From: Cyanoderma ruficeps
Taxonomy: Eukaryota > Chordata > Aves > Passeriformes > Timaliidae
Direction: 5' to 3'
Length of the DNA: 64,000 bases
NCBI GenBank assembly: GCA_008694505.1
Contig: VZDJ01000623.1
Location: 14,844,988 to 14,908,987, forward strand
In this document: in pieces, positions 22,701 to 37,474 of the stretch
Layout of the letters: every line of letters begins with the position of its first letter
Position numbering within the stretch: the first letter of the stretch is position 1
Position numbers and translations under genes: made by a program
The notes under the pieces: generated by a model
Database searches by the model: none
Told to the model about the DNA's origin: nothing
The model's input: the letters and a program-made list of their open reading frames with translations, nothing else

Positions 22701-25700
22701 AGAAGAAACTACTTCAAGAGAGAAAAAGAGAGAGAACTGGATTTAGTACTGCTGCACATCCAAATCAAACTCAGCTACGTTCAAATCACTGGAGAGGATA
22801 GGCCCATATAAGATTGACTCAATGCATAAACTAGGAAAGTTCAAACCTCATTTTTTCCATTTCCACTGGTTATGTGTTTGTAAAATTAATCTGTCTTTAG
22901 GTTCCACAAATGTTGATCATTGATCCTGTGAATAACAACATGTAGTAATCCAATGGAACAGGAGACATTACTGGAATCAGAAAGACGAAAAGGGACAGGG
23001 ACAAAAGCTATTCCACCAAAACTGGAAACTACAGAAGAAAATGCTACTATTGATAAGTCAAAGATATTTAGTCATATTTTTTCCTGGGATTATTAGCAAA
23101 ACCACATTAAAATATTTGACTATTTAAATATATTTTGCATTATTGGTCATACTAGATACAGGTTTTAAATACACCACTAGCATATTATTAGCAAAACAAT
23201 ATGCTCTAACTATTTTTCTAGTAAAAGTAGGCTTTCACTGTCTAAGACACAGTGGATGAATTACACTGCAGGGATATAATTTTGCAGTAATCAGAGAGGG
23301 AGCCTAAAAGATCAACTGCAGCCATGTAATGTCAGCTTTCTAATGAGAAGTGAACTTAAACAAAGTCAGAACCCCAAAAATGGATGTTGCATTTTGCCAC
23401 TATCCTGCACAGAGAATATTGCATCAGAAATATCACAGAAATATCATATCAAATGAAATGTGAATTAGGAGTATGAATGTAAACACTAGAAGAAAGACCA
23501 AAGGTTAGAGAAATCATGTGTATTGACAGTTCAAAGCATTCCAAGCAATAAAAATCAAAATGAGTCATTTCTGTCAGGCCTGCACAGAATGTCTAGGCTA
23601 AGACCATTGAACAGGTGTCTTGTCAGCAGAAGACCCTGTACCATGACAGTGGGATGTTGGCAGCAAGATTGCAGCATGTGACGTTGGCCATTCTCTTGCC
23701 TGTAAGCCCTACAGAGAAGCAGATGATATCAATAAAAATGTGTGTTTACTAAATGAAAAAAACCAGCAAATGAGCAGCCACCTTGTCTAAGACTTAAGAG
23801 TCTGAAGAAAGGAATATCCTGTATAAAGGACCAGCCATAACAACAGTAGACACCTAGACGGTATAAATTTCTCCAAAAATCAGTTGGTCCATGGTTGCCA
23901 ATCAAGAAAATGCCAAGAGATGTGGTAAAGGTTTGATGTCTCATATCCTTTGTGTCACGCACAAGTGAGCCAGATCACCTCAGCACATGCGCCGTGGGGG
24001 ATGTGCATGAAACAGAATGAACGAAATATATGAAAGGAAGGCTGTAAAGGGTTAACCTCTCCAGAGATTTCATGAATAAATGTCACTACCCCTCCCTATA
24101 CAGTCTCTCATTGCTTTTTGCAACATTTATTTCCTAAAGGTGTGACACAAACTGATTTGCTCCAGAGCACCATGTGAATTCAGATTTTAAGAAACTGTTT
24201 CAGAGAGCAAAAAAAGAAAGTTTTTTCCCGCAGAAAGGACCCCCAACAAGTAGCCCCACTGAGACCCTTCCCTGAAGCTGCAAGCCTGGCTGCTCTGTGG
24301 CATATGACACATCAACCATGCTCCTGCAAATAACTGGACACGGCAATGAGGTACCCAAGCTGGGCCAGCTCCTGCCTTTCCAAGGGCCAGCCACTCCTAC
24401 AACACAGCTACAAAAGGTGTAGCTTGTTAAAACTGTCAAACCTGGAACAATGACACCCAATCCAGGTTCCTAATTAATCAAATTCAGCTTGCAGGCAGGA
24501 AAGGAACATGGGTAATACAAAATGCTTTGACTGATATAATGATTGACTTGTTTTGACAGGTACCACTGTTATGTCCAGTTTATGTGAGTAAACAAACCAT
24601 AAAAATGTTAATTATAAGCAAAAGAATACCAGGGAATGTCTCCCCATGCCCTTTGCTCAAGCCTCTTGTTGCCAGTTTCAGCTTTCCTGGAGGACACACA
24701 GAGCACATATTTACAATAACACCTCATGACTGCGGACATTTAATACGCTTGTTATAGCTGTGACTTATGACTATTGTTCATTATTGACAGCAGGATTCTC
24801 TTTTATTTGGTGCTTACAAAAAATAAAATACATCGTAAAATAAAAATTGTATAAAATATATAGAATAAAAATTAAAGTTTGTGTCACAATAATTATATAA
24901 TATTACAAAGAGGGACCAATGTTCCTCTACAGAGCTCTCTCTGTCTTTCTTTGCCATCCTATGAATCAGCTCCGGAGAAACTTTTAATCCCAAGTATATG
25001 AAGGCACTTTATCTCATCTCCTTCAGGTTGCAGCAGTAGAGTCAAATATCAATTTATTTGAGTTCTTATAGCAATTCTTATGCCTGATGCATGTGACATC
25101 TTATGCCAGAAGGATTTATGTGAATAAAATCTGACTACATTTTGTTCTGTGGATGAAAAAGTAAATCTGAAGTACAGTATGATTCATAAGACTTTTACTA
25201 ATATTCATAACATATTTGAAAGCTGTCTAATTTCATTGCCATTGTTAATTCTTGTTTCACACCCTGCTCCCGGATCACTTTAGAGGGCTTTTTTTGTAAC
25301 TAACAACTGGATAACAGCCTAGACCAAGAAGAAGGCCCAAGCCCCTACGCATCTAACACAGCATATTGTTATCTGGCGTTCCTTTCTAATGGCCTTGGGT
25401 TAAAAACTTTAAGCATCTTACTTACTGTTTTGACATTTTCTTTCAGAAATATCTAGTGTTTCAGGTTATTTCCCAGTTGGTGGCAGATAGAATAAAAATG
25501 ATGTACAGTGCCACTAGGTAAGAAGAATATTGTCCAAAACTACCTTAGACAAAGTGAAAATTATCGTTCTCCTTACACTGTGTGGCATTATACATTCATG
25601 TCTTCAGGTATTTATCCAACTGTTTTTACACATTTCCTTTGTTCTTGCCCACAGCCATTTTCATAGTTATTACTTTCATTAATCCCTACATTCTGGCTCC

Positions 25701-28164
25701 CAGTGCACCGGCTCTCCACACTATTGAACAGCAGGGATGCCAGATTACATGAGGATGAAACTGAGCAGCATACACAGCACTCCCACCAAGAATGGCCAGC
25801 ATGCTCACAAGAGATGCTGTGGCTGGATGCTGTTTGGCAGCTGGGATTATACAGTAGGCAAAGAGAACTCTTTTCTTGCAAGTGGTCACTGTTACTTTTC
25901 TGTATGGAGACTGATTTTGGTTGAGCTTTTAATAAAAAATTAAACAATGAAATTTTTCATCTTGTTTGCCTTTATCTGCATGAATTTTTAGCTCTGCAAA
26001 TTCAAGTAAACTACAACAGTATAGTTAGTTCTAATTTTAACAAGTCTTGATTTAATAAAAAGAAAAAAAAAAGATCATTTAAAACATTCTAGTAACACAA
26101 ACCTGCTGCACAGCCCAGTGCAAGATTGCGCAGAGGTGTGTCCTTGATTCTTGATGAAAACAGAGATATTGATCTCACTGAGATTAAAATGGCTTCAAGA
26201 CACTGCTGCATATGTACATTCATACTATCACAAAGAGTTCTCTGAAGGACTGAAGGCTTGGAAAAATGGCAGCCAGATAAAACTCACAGGTGAGACTGTG
26301 GTGGTAGCTGCTATCTGGCGATGGAGGGATGGCAGGCTGCTTTCCATGCCTTTGATTGAGAGTATCTAAATAGGTTTATAGCATATGTAATTTTAAAATT
26401 TGGCTACCATGCTGCTAACTACAGTTTATTATATCTGTTCCAAAACAGCTTCCTGTTGAGATGTCCTGGAAAACCCCTTTCCACCACTGCATTCTCTGAT
26501 CTTGCTCTTCTGCTGGGGGGCAAGAGAGTGCAAAGTATTACATCTTCTCTTTGGACACAGGGTTGATCAACATCATCTGAGACTCACGAAAGTCAGAAAC
26601 ACAAAAGAGTCCAGAACATGGAAAAACATCATCTGGATATTTCAGGGATTTTCTTGCTGAGTTACCCAGCCGTAGCCTCAGAAGCAGATACAAACAACTT
26701 CAGCTCTTTTCCAACTACTTTTTCATATTTGGGGCATCAAAATCAAACATTGCAGCCAAATTTATTAGGTTAAAAGATGAAAGAAAGAAATCTGTGCTCA
26801 GGAAATATGACAGAAAGAAACCTGTTCTCAGTGTTATACTCCTCGCCTTAAAAAAAAATCATTTACATTTCCAGCCAGAAAGGAAAAGATGGGAAATTGA
26901 GATTATGATGCAAATGTTAATAAAGCTGCAAGGCAGCATTGTTTAAAAGTATATGTTTAAAAACAATCATGCTATAGGTATAACAGATAAAGCATTGGTT
27001 TATATCATCATCATAGTAAAGCTAATCTTCGTATAATCTTTCATAAAGCATCAAAAACACATCTTGTTAAATTACACTGCTATTTGTAGAAATTTGTAAA
27101 AACATTCTCTAACAAGAAAACGAAAACAATCCCTTCATTTCTATTGTTTTGCAGTTTAGTGTTTTTCCCAGTCTTATTTTTTGCTTACATATATTTATCC
27201 CTAAAGATATATTCTCCTCAGATATAGCAGAAAAGAAAGGAAACAGCAAATTAAGAAAATACACTCAGAGCCTCATTAGAACTTGTGTTTATTCTATATT
27301 TTTACATTTATTCAAATTAATCAGGAATAAAATTCCCAGAAAGCACAGACAACAAGCAATGGCCTAATTGCATAACAGTAATTCTTAAGAATACTATTTG
27401 ACTTGAAAAGATCAGGGAATTTTCCTAATTATTCACAATAATCTGACTTTCAAAGCATTAATGAGGATTCCAGTTCACTGAAAATCATACTAAACCACAC
27501 TGTCACATTTTTAAGAGTGTAAGTGCAAGAAAAAGGAAATTATGTCATTTTTGACACATACTGACACTCCAAGAATTATAGCAAGCAGTTTGATTCTTTT
27601 GAAAATAAACATATGATACACCAAGTCTAAACATTTCATGTTAAAACCAGTCAAATTAGGTTTTTTTAAAAAATGAATATTAGTGTTTTGAAACAGAAAA
27701 ATCCAAGATCTGCCACTTAGGAACAGGATTAACTACTTATATCTGAAGTTTTTAAATGCCTTTCTCTTCTCACATCTCCTTATGCCTACAACTCAACTGA
27801 ATGAATGGTCACTTCCTTTTCATACAGGAAGCTTTTGTATCCTTTTGATGAAGCCACAAGGACAAATAATCCTCAGATCCAGAGGCAGTAAAAACCAGAA
27901 TTTTTGATCAGGGTAAACATCATCGACCTGGCTGCCTGGTGACAGGATCATTTATATCTTCCAGGGAATAATGTTAAACACAGCCTAAGTGGCCTGTGCG
28001 GCTGAATGTGGTATGAAGGAACTGCTAAAGGCTACCAATTCTTTTCTGATATCTTTTTTTTTTTTACATTATCAGCATTTTTCTTGGCAAGAGATTTTTG
28101 ATTTTGTTTTGGGTTTTTTAGTCCCATCCTCTTTCATTCACTTGGGCAAAAATCAACTGGACAG

Positions 28165-28330
28165 TACAAGACTACAGATGAAGAAGACATCCTGGGAAAG
28201 TGTTCAGAGGCAGGCTGGATGGGGCTTTCAGCAACCTGGTCTGGTGGAAGGTCTCGCTGCCTATGGCAAGTAGGATGATATGCAATGATTTTTAGGGTCC
28301 CTTCCAGCCCAAATCATTCCTTGAATTTGA
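28165..28330 (+). mobile_element. CR1 LINE 3' end
   Basis: Consensus wording CAGGCTGGATGGGGCTTTCA, AGCAACCTGGTCTGGTGGAA, GGGTCCCTTCCAGCCCAAAT and CATTCCTTGAA in sense orientation. Confidence 0.87.
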
Positions 28331-30914
28331 GCCAGTTGTTCTAATTAGCAGCTAAAAAGCCAGGTGGGAAGTTGCACGGTGCATTTTTAAAAATGTCATG
28401 TGCTGACCTAAAAACTCACTAATGCCAAAAGAAACAACTCCGATGTGCTCCCTGCCTTGGGTTAGCTATGAAAACTTTCTAGTCAAATGGCAAATTGAAA
28501 ATGGCATGAAAACCAAGCCGAATTAACCTGAATCACAGACCAGGTGCATACTGACCATCATTCACAGAGATGGCAGCAGTAAGAGCTGGCAGATGAGGAT
28601 GGTTCACACATCCTCTTTGCTGGCAGCACACTTCACTACAGGGCCCCTCATTATAGATCTGTGCCCCCCTTGGAGAGCACTGCAAGGGCATCACTGCTGC
28701 CCTGCAAACTCAATTTGAAGGATGTGGGAAGAGGAAAGATGCAGGGACAGGAGCAAGTAGCTGAAGTGAGTAGGACAGAAATGGCTGTTTAGGCGAGAAA
28801 CGCACCTGAAAAAAACAGTCAATAAAATATCTTCTTTATGGCACGAGTCCTACTGGGAGAAAAGGGAAAAATAAAACTGCTCTCCTAAGTTTAAGAGAGA
28901 GAAAGATAAGCTAACAATCATAGGTTTGTTTGTAAGGCTCTTGAGAGCACAGCCAGGTCTATAGTGGAAGAAAACAGTGTAGTAATAATAATGCTTATTC
29001 AATATTTCTGCAAGATACACTGGTACTATGAATCTCTTTTCTTGACTAGAGAATCAAATATGAAATCTTTAACCCACCCTTTCAAGGGAAGCACGAGGCT
29101 TGAGAATGTTGGATTTAAGTACCTTTGTGTGCATTGTGAGAATGTCTAATCTAGAGAATAGTTATGTACGCAGGTTGAAAGAAGGGGGAAATCAAATTAT
29201 CTCTCCTGTCCCATTTTCTTTTCAAATTTTTAAGGTAATTAGCCTCATTACCATAAATATGCCCTTACAGCCACATTTATTTTAACTGCACCTCCTGTTA
29301 AAAATGCCGTTTTCCATTAATTTGTAGCCAATAACCAACCAGCTCTCTAAGGTTTTCATTTTGAAGACAAGTATTTGGAAATGGGATCAGCATGGCAGAT
29401 CTAGATCTCACTGGTGTAAAACCAAGAGAAGTCCCCTTTCCCTGACTGTCTCATCTCTTCCACAGACAATCCAACAAAATCTTGGAGACTTTTTTTTTTT
29501 TTCTCCTTTCACTCACTGTTCATGCTTTTAAAGTTCACTCAACCTTATTTAATTCCTGATACTACATAAATTCAGACACATCATGTTTGGGCAAAGGAAA
29601 GCAATAACAGGGCAAGGCCCCTCTACAATGCCAAGAGACAGACAGGCAGTTTCAGACACCTGGAACGACTGCAATGAGAAGACCCAGAGCCTGCTATTGT
29701 TTTTACATTATATATTAACTTGGGTTCCAATCCTGAAACATGGCTCACTTTCCATGCACAAAATACACCAGCTGTTTCAGGTGTAGGAACCAAATTTGTG
29801 CTGACAGTTGATCACAGTTTGCCAGTCATTAACAAATAGTACCTATGTCATTTTCTGCACAAATTACCATAATTAGTGAACAAGATATTTCTTCTCCTAA
29901 TACTGTAAATGAAAAGCATTTGTTCTTGTAGATGAGCACATCAAGATCTACCTTGAAGTAGTTTTTACTTTTTGATAAGATGTTAAATTTTTTAAGTCCT
30001 TTTACTATGTAAATCTGTGCTTTTCCTGCCTTTTTTTTCCCCCCGATATAGATTCATTTTTGAAATCTACAGACTTGACACAGGAGAAAATTATTCCAAT
30101 TCAGGAAGAAATGCTATTTGCTTTGTATAACATTAGGTGATATATCTTTAAATCAGTATAGCTGGGTCTCTGCTAAGTTGAATGGCTCTTTGAGACAAAT
30201 ATTTAATAATTTGTCACCAATAAAATGGAGACAGAAGGAGCAGTCTGCCAGTTTGGAATCTGTTTAACAACCATACATGTCAGGGACAAATTCATCAGTT
30301 TCTTTTATTTGTCCTCCATCTGATGAGGGAAATTTAACTTACCTTCTCATCCCTGTTGCAAAGCTGAATAGAAATACTTCATTAAAAAGCCCTCCGCCAA
30401 CTATGTTGAAGGTGGAAAATACAAAATGAAATCAAAGTTCATCTTCCAGCTCTTATCTATCTGCAATCAATCCGTAAATAATCAATCTGTCATCTGTTCA
30501 GATACTTCCTTCTCAAAACACAGAGAGAAATCAAGGCAAAAATGCACATGTAATTTTGCTTTTTTATGTAAGGCAATTTATGGAGCCATGATATTAAATT
30601 TGAACAGGTATATAAATGATACAGGGAAAGAAAATAGATGGTGCTTATTGAACAGAAGTGATAAGGCAAAGACACTCTGAAAATGGATTCATGAGTCATT
30701 GCACTTTGCTTTAATTCTTTTTGTCTCTCTGAAACTGTGGTTTGGTCCCTTAGTTCAGTTTACTGATGATGCTGTCTTGCAGCACTCTAGGAAGCAAAGT
30801 GAAGCAAAAATGTTTTATTTGCCAGTGAGAAGCCCCCTATACTCTCACAGAGCAAAATGAGCCAAGTCAGACCCTTGTAACTTTATGAGGGCAGGACCTC
30901 CACTGACAGTACTG

Positions 30915-31182
30915 GGGGTAATGGCTTTAAACTGAAAGAGGGCATATTTGGATTAGATATTGAGAAGAAACTCTTTATTGTAAGGGTGGTGAGGCACAGG
31001 TTGCCCAGAGAAGCTCTGGATGTCACAGCCCTGGAAGTGTTCAGGGAGTTGGATGGGGGTCTGAGAAACCTGGTCTAGTTGAAGATGTCCTCTATCATTG
31101 CAAGAAGACTGGGAGTAGATGACCTTTAAAGCTCCCTTCCAACTCAAAATATTCTTTAATCATTGTATGATTCTATGGCTTC
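30915..31182 (+). mobile_element. CR1 LINE 3' end
   Basis: GGCTTTAAACTGAAAGAGGG, GGATTAGATATTGAGAAG, GTAAGGGTGGTGAGGCACAG and AACCTGGTCTAGTTGAAGAT follow in consensus order, ending with the ATGATTCTATGG terminal repeat unit near 31178. It shares its 5' truncation region with the copy at about 53200. Confidence 0.92.
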
Positions 31183-32599
31183 TCAGAAATTATGCCAAAT
31201 ATTTGCTTGGGGAATTGTATTCTAGCATACCTAACTAGAAAGAGAATGTGAACTCACATTTGAAACAGAATTACAGATTTTTTTCAGACTGGTCCCAGCC
31301 CATAAAATATTTTCTAAGAACTTGTGCTTAGCAGAATTGAAATGCAGAGTATAACACTTAGAAAGTATAGTTGTTCAAGCCTGTGTTACACTACAGATTT
31401 TCTGTGAGTAAGAGTTTCCCTCTTAATGGGATACAGCATAACACAAGACCCTGCTGTTAGTCCCTTGAGGGGTTCTAGCTAGGAGGGATATTAACGTGGC
31501 CTTTCTATCAGCTTTTTCAGCTAATAATAAACACTGAACTTTCCTGCAATGCCAGATCCAGGGTGTAGGTCAGCCTCTGGGAACTATATATGCAGCATTT
31601 CCAATGAAAAATGAAACCCTGGGGGAAAGAATGAATGTACTAACATCTTGATTTATTCACAGGCCATTTCTGGGCCCCATTTGGAAAATTTAAGCAGCTA
31701 TTTGGATGAAAAGATTGATAGTAGTGAGACTCACCCAAAGCCTACAAGACTGATTTTAGGTGTCAAGAAACTCAGCTCTGATTGGAGCTGGCCAAAACTG
31801 TTTATATGAAGTCAAGACTTAGCATTAAAAGAACTGGTGCAGTCCAAAATAAAGGAGTTTTTACCAGCCTCCAAATACTGAAACATGCTGTGAAAACACC
31901 CTTTGGTGAAGAACCAGCCACCCACAAGGTCAAATTGTTCCTAAGGAGCATGATCCTGGCTTGAGCAACAGAAGGATTGAAAAGACGGAGAAATGCAGAT
32001 TAAGATAACAGATTATATGTTCTAATATTCATTAATATTTTCCCATGCACAGAAGTTTTTTCTGAAATGTTTTATCCTTCCTAAAGCAAAAAAAAGATGG
32101 AAATGAAAAATATAAAATTACTGTTGAGGACAGGGAAAGAACAATTTTTTTTTGTCTGGAAGACACCCTCTTCATTTCTGCAGATAGAAAATTTAAATAG
32201 CCCCATGCCTACTCTTTGCCTTCTAAGTATAGTGAAATGAGAACATTTTGTTGTGAATCTTGGGACAGGAAGAAACTCATTATTCTTCTCAACCTGAGGT
32301 AGAAGCAACTGCAGTTGCATTAGGTCTAACAAATGGCTGTGTAGCACAACCAGGTATTTCCCATGCTGCAGACCTGATGTCCTCCCTGGTAATCACAATC
32401 CTCGCTTCTTCTACACCTAGTACAAATTTTGTTTATTATTTGTCTATTAAATTTTGTTTCACACCTTCCCTAGGGAGGGAGCACAGAGAGCAAACTCACT
32501 CTTCAAAGATGTGCTGCAAGGCAAGATTGCTATCAGGTGCCAATAAACTGCCCCCCACCTCCCACTTAGTCTTTGGTATTTCAGATAAATGGCTTCAGA

Positions 32600-32830
32600 T
32601 CACTCACTTATTCATTGTAGGACAGGCTTTCTAAATCTCTGATCATTTTTGCAGCTTTCCCCTGGAGTCCCTCCAACTGGCATACACCCTTCTTGAAGTA
32701 CGGAGCTCAAAGCTTTATCTGTACAGGATGAAAGGAATGCTCCTCTGTCTTATAAACCATACCTCAATTTATAAAACCAAATAAAGCATTTGAATGTTTT
32801 ATCACAGCAGGATGTGTTAGAGACAAGATG
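32600..32830 (-). mobile_element. CR1 LINE fragment
   Basis: The plus strand resembles reverse-complement CR1: CTCTGATCATTTTTGCAGCT, GGAGTCCCTCCAACTGGCAT, CACCCTTCTTGAAGTACGGA and GCTCAAAGC. The edges are uncertain; it may extend towards 33000. Confidence 0.6.
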
Positions 32831-35800
32831 TTACAGCTAACAAAGTTCTAGCTACTCTCCACATGATTCTTTTCCTACAGTTTTATGTCAGCACTGTTTA
32901 GCAGATTAAGTGGTTATTTCTGCTGAAAGCACCTTGCAGTTGACCCTGCTCAATTACACCTTGGATTTTTCAGACCACTTTCAGTGTTGAACCCTCCCAG
33001 CACACGGAGTCATCTGAGAAAAAATGAGGAAGCGTTGCAGAAGAGAAGTATGGTCTCTTCTGGTTATCATCACTCTTCAACATTTTTCTAGATGCTTATA
33101 AAGAGATTTCCTACTTTTTCAAACATTCTTCTGAGATTCTAAAAATATACTGATGGCTTCACAGTCCCTTGGCTCCCCTTGTTCACTTCAATAAGGATGC
33201 ATTTTCTGCTTCATCTTCCCAGTTTTTCACATTTCCTTCTCTCCATGTGTGTTCTAGCCTGACCATTGTCAGCACCCAGATTTCATCAGATAAATTCTGG
33301 TGGTCTGTCATCAAGATCATCAGGACCTGTGAGTATGTGAGTATCAAGCTTTTCTGAGTGCTGCCAGACCTATTGCTTCTTCATTTGAGGCTGAGGTCTT
33401 GCTCCTTTGCTGCTGATTTTGATCATCATAGCAACCTTATCAGAAATGACCTTTCTGTGAAAACTGATGTCAGCAAAAAGATGGGTATTTTTCACATCTG
33501 GTCTGGAAAGCACCTGCAACCACAACATCTCTCGGTAACTGCCAAGTGCATCTCTAAAACTACAATCCTGCATTACAGAGGGGGTCTGATTTGTTATAGC
33601 AGTATTTAAAAGTGTAATTTGAAAATACCTTTCAGACATTTTGGCTATGACATTTGATAATAATTTGCATTTAGAAATTATACATATCTGACCTACGTAC
33701 TATGGATAGGATTTACCCCGGCCTACCATTACACCCAGTTTATTTTTCAATTACAGTATATAAAATGTAAATGTGCCCACAATAAACAATTTTACAAAAT
33801 TATTTGCTGTAATTCTGTTTCCTTATTTCAGTTCTGTCTGTTGGAGTGAATAATATGCCTTTCTATTAATTTCATAAGACAGCCTACAAATTGTTTTGCA
33901 TAAGAAACACAACAAACAAAAACCAAAACACAGTTTTGAGAAAGAAAAGTCTATCATGTCCTTATTTGCAAATATCACTTTCCAAAACAAACATGTCAAG
34001 CATATCTTGGGGCTATTGTTCTTTTAGCTTATGCAACACATCTTTTATCGTATCCTAAAGAGTTTTTGTGTCATTATATCCTTTTTTACATGTCATGAAG
34101 ATCCAAGATCTTGCCTTGCAACTGTTTCTTCCTTTCAACAAATAAAGATAGGACTTTTTTTTTTTTTTCTGAAGAATCGAAGAGCAGGTTTGTTATCTGC
34201 TCATATAAGTTACTACTCAAAGTTCAGAAGCCAGCATCCCATAATGAAGACAGAGATTCGTGCTCTTGGAAATTCTGGATATACCCCCTAGTGTTAATGG
34301 TTTCATGGAGATTTCCTCCACAGATATAATCTGCTTTTTCAAGCTTTCAGAGTTGCATTTTTCTCCAAAATTAGTCATTAAAGATATAAGCATTAAGCTA
34401 TCTCCTTGCCTTTCTCATATAACAACAGGCAAAATCTCCACTGGAAGAGGTCAGAGTAATCTTTTTTCATCTACCAAGCACACCGAATGCTTTATGTTGA
34501 GAAAAATTTATTAACTTGCCACTGGACCAAGTAGCAGAAGTTCTGAATGAAAAAAAATCTTAAGTGAGTCTCTGCAAGGTAAGAAGAACAAGTGATACTC
34601 TCATAAACCAATGGTTTTACTGCCAACTCAAAAGAAGAAGAATTGAAGAGCAGCTGTCTATGTGTCAGGGAGCACAAGACTTTGGCACAGCAAGGCTCTA
34701 CTTGGTTTCTGTAAGAATCTCACCATGTCTGCAATAGAGGAGCTTTCACTGCATGTGAAAACTCAGCTGCCCTTTGTACACATCACTGATGTGGTACAGG
34801 CAGAACCAGAACATTTTGCACTGGAGGGAGTCCCAGAGCCTGGACTTCCTGGTCTCGTATCTTATCACAGCCCAACTGCAAAGAAGGATCATCTGCACGG
34901 ACAGTGTGTTCCATGGCAAACAGCAACGGGTCTTCCACTTGAACTCCAAAAAATAGCTGCCATTTCTAAGAATTCTAATATTATATTTAGAGACACAAAA
35001 CAAACAAAAAAACCCTAACTGATGAAGGAAAAGCAGTTCTTCAAAGCCATTGGACAAATGTTCTAAAATAACGAACGGCAAGTCAAAGCTAAAATACTAT
35101 AGGACATTTTCTTTTTGACAAATGTGTTATTTCTTCTGTTTTAATGAAGGATAACCAAAATTTCATTTAGAATTTGGAATACTGAAAGCAAAATGATGAC
35201 AGACCTGCAGAAAGGACTAGGGGAGTCCAGAAAGGACTGGACATAGCCAGATGAACAACTATTGCAATCAATCACTTTGGCGTTTGACTTTTAGGACAGC
35301 TATCCCCTTCAGATGTTCAGAGATGCCTTAATGTAACTCCTTTTTTTTCCAAACTAGTGCAAAAAAAAAAAAAAAAGAATAATATTGACAATCTAAAAAG
35401 ATTTTTAAACAGTTGCAGTGAGATATTTGATTTACCACATCACTTGAATCTCTAAAGCTGCAGTCAGCTTTGTCTCTCCCCCATGACTAGAATCTGTAAT
35501 GCCTTCCTCAAAAGACTTAAAATACTGTCAGCCCATGCTTATGACTACAGGGCAAAAGGAGACAAGAAAAATGAAGAGACAAAAATGAAGACCTACAGCT
35601 TCTCATGCCATAAAAATTTAATTAAATACCGTTTATTCTTTCAAAGGTGCTCTTCATGGCAATGCAATATTTTGCTGATGTGTGTTGTCTTCAAGACAGC
35701 AGATGTTTTGAGAAAGATCTGGACCTCAAAAAATTATCAAGAAAACAGAACTTGCTACACAGATAATTAACTGAACAATAAAGGATGAAAACACTGCTCT

Positions 35801-36959
35801 GTAGTGCATGTGACTAATTTGCACATTAGGCTTTATATTGAAAAAAGGATGAAGGTCTCCAAAGAAGGGAACATAAGGATTTTCAGACTACCCAGGTGAA
35901 ATGAAAGATGTTGTGTCAATGAACATATTTCACACAGCAGGCTAATCCCCACCTTCTACTGCATCAGGATGTCGATCAGACTCCAGCAATAGTTGTCATA
36001 TAACTGTTTATTATTAAAGTGGTGAAAGATCAAGCAAAATAATCATGCTCTACTATTTACCCGAAGAATTTAGAACACGGATCAGATAGGTAGAGGAAAA
36101 AGGCCAAGAAAACTGCCACTCCCTAGGAAATTCTCACCACTCCCCTAAGAAACAGAAAAAATTATGTTGGCCTCCTGTCTACATAAAGACTTTTTCCACA
36201 CTCAGCCCAGTAGTTTAGCAAATGATGCCAATGTCCTTCCCTATCTTTTGATTTATTTTGTATCTGGAAATAGTGATGAGACAATTAACACCCACTACAC
36301 TGTCTGCTGCCTCTCCTGCCCTCCTGATGAAAACAGCAATGGCAAACGTAGTGAAAGGGATCTTCTCTCACTCCCCCTTTAACTCTTACACAGCGCCAAG
36401 AATGGGGAGGCAAATGATGAAACTATTTTCTACCTAGAAAGTTACAACCTAGAGGAACAAAGGAGTACAAAGGCATGCTATAATTTATGAGACTTACTGT
36501 ATAACATTTAGTCAGGAGAAAACTTTAGAACTGGAAAAGAAGCTGGCCAAGATCCACGGGGAATTTTCCTCACACTTGGCATAGACAAATAAAAACCAAA
36601 AAAGGCACTTAGTCTTTGGGATTTTTAAAAATTGCAGAGAGTATAAGGACACAGTGTCAAGTAGAATCCCAAAGCACACACATCACAGTTTTTCATACAA
36701 GTCCGAGACAAAAGATGTTCCAAGAAACTTTTCAGCAGCGCACTGGAGATCATTATATAACTGGGAAATCCATTAAGAATGCAAGTTCCTTTGAAGCGTT
36801 TCCACAAGGACGGGATAAATCAAGTACAGAATTTCAAAATGGTCTGCTTTATTGTCGCCCAGAAGGATGCCATATGAACCAAAGCTGGAGATGCATCCAT
36901 CACTTATCCAACAGCTGAGCAGAGAAATTAATAAGCCCTGTCTCTAAAGGAAGCAATCA

Positions 36960-37020
36960 AAACAAAAATGAAACAAAACAAATGCAAAACAAACAAACAA
37001 ACAAATCAAAAACAAACCCA
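36960..37020 (+). repeat. CAAA-rich tract
   Basis: Imperfect ACAAA/CAAA units including four consecutive CAAA-type repeats near 36990. Confidence 0.85.
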
Positions 37021-37350
37021 GACATCTTCCTTCTCTCAAATTTTCAGAAAAAATTAGACGTTAAACCTGTGAAGGTGACAACGACAGTATCAGGGGAATC
37101 TAGTTAGTCATGCTAACAGCTCTTGATTTGCAGCACAAGCCTCAGAAGTAACTTTGACCAAAACAAAAGGGTCAATAGCTTATGACAGAATGATAAAAAC
37201 CAAGGTCACACAGGAACACCATATCTTTTGCTGTCTCTACTTAGAGCTGATGAAACTATCTGGACAACTGGATAATACAAAATTCCTACCTAATTCAGAA
37301 AGGACAAGCACAGAAAATCTTGTCAATTGAAATGTCAATTATCTACTTAG

Positions 37351-37474
37351 CTCCAAAGATGGTTGAATTTGGTCTGATGTTAAACAACTTCATAGCACCA
37401 TCTTCTGCCATTTAACTGCAATTGTAATGAAAAAGATGATGGATTTATTTTCTTTCTCTACTGAAAACAAAAAG
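37351..37474 (+). repeat. Local duplicated block, copy 1
   Basis: Begins CTCCAAAGATGGTTGAATTT and ends with CTACTGAAAACAAAAAG. It is clearly related to the block at 38214-38345, about 870 bp away and in the same orientation. Family unknown. Confidence 0.8.

Noticed and set aside
23572..24137. Possible LTR (TGTCAGGCC start, AATAAA at 24074, CAACA end)
   Set aside because: Some LTR-like features, but no target duplication could be found at these or nearby ends, and no family wording recognised.
26771..26836. Imperfect tandem copy of GAAAGAAATCTGTGCTCAG-like sequence
   Set aside because: Only two diverged units in purine-rich DNA; little more than low complexity.
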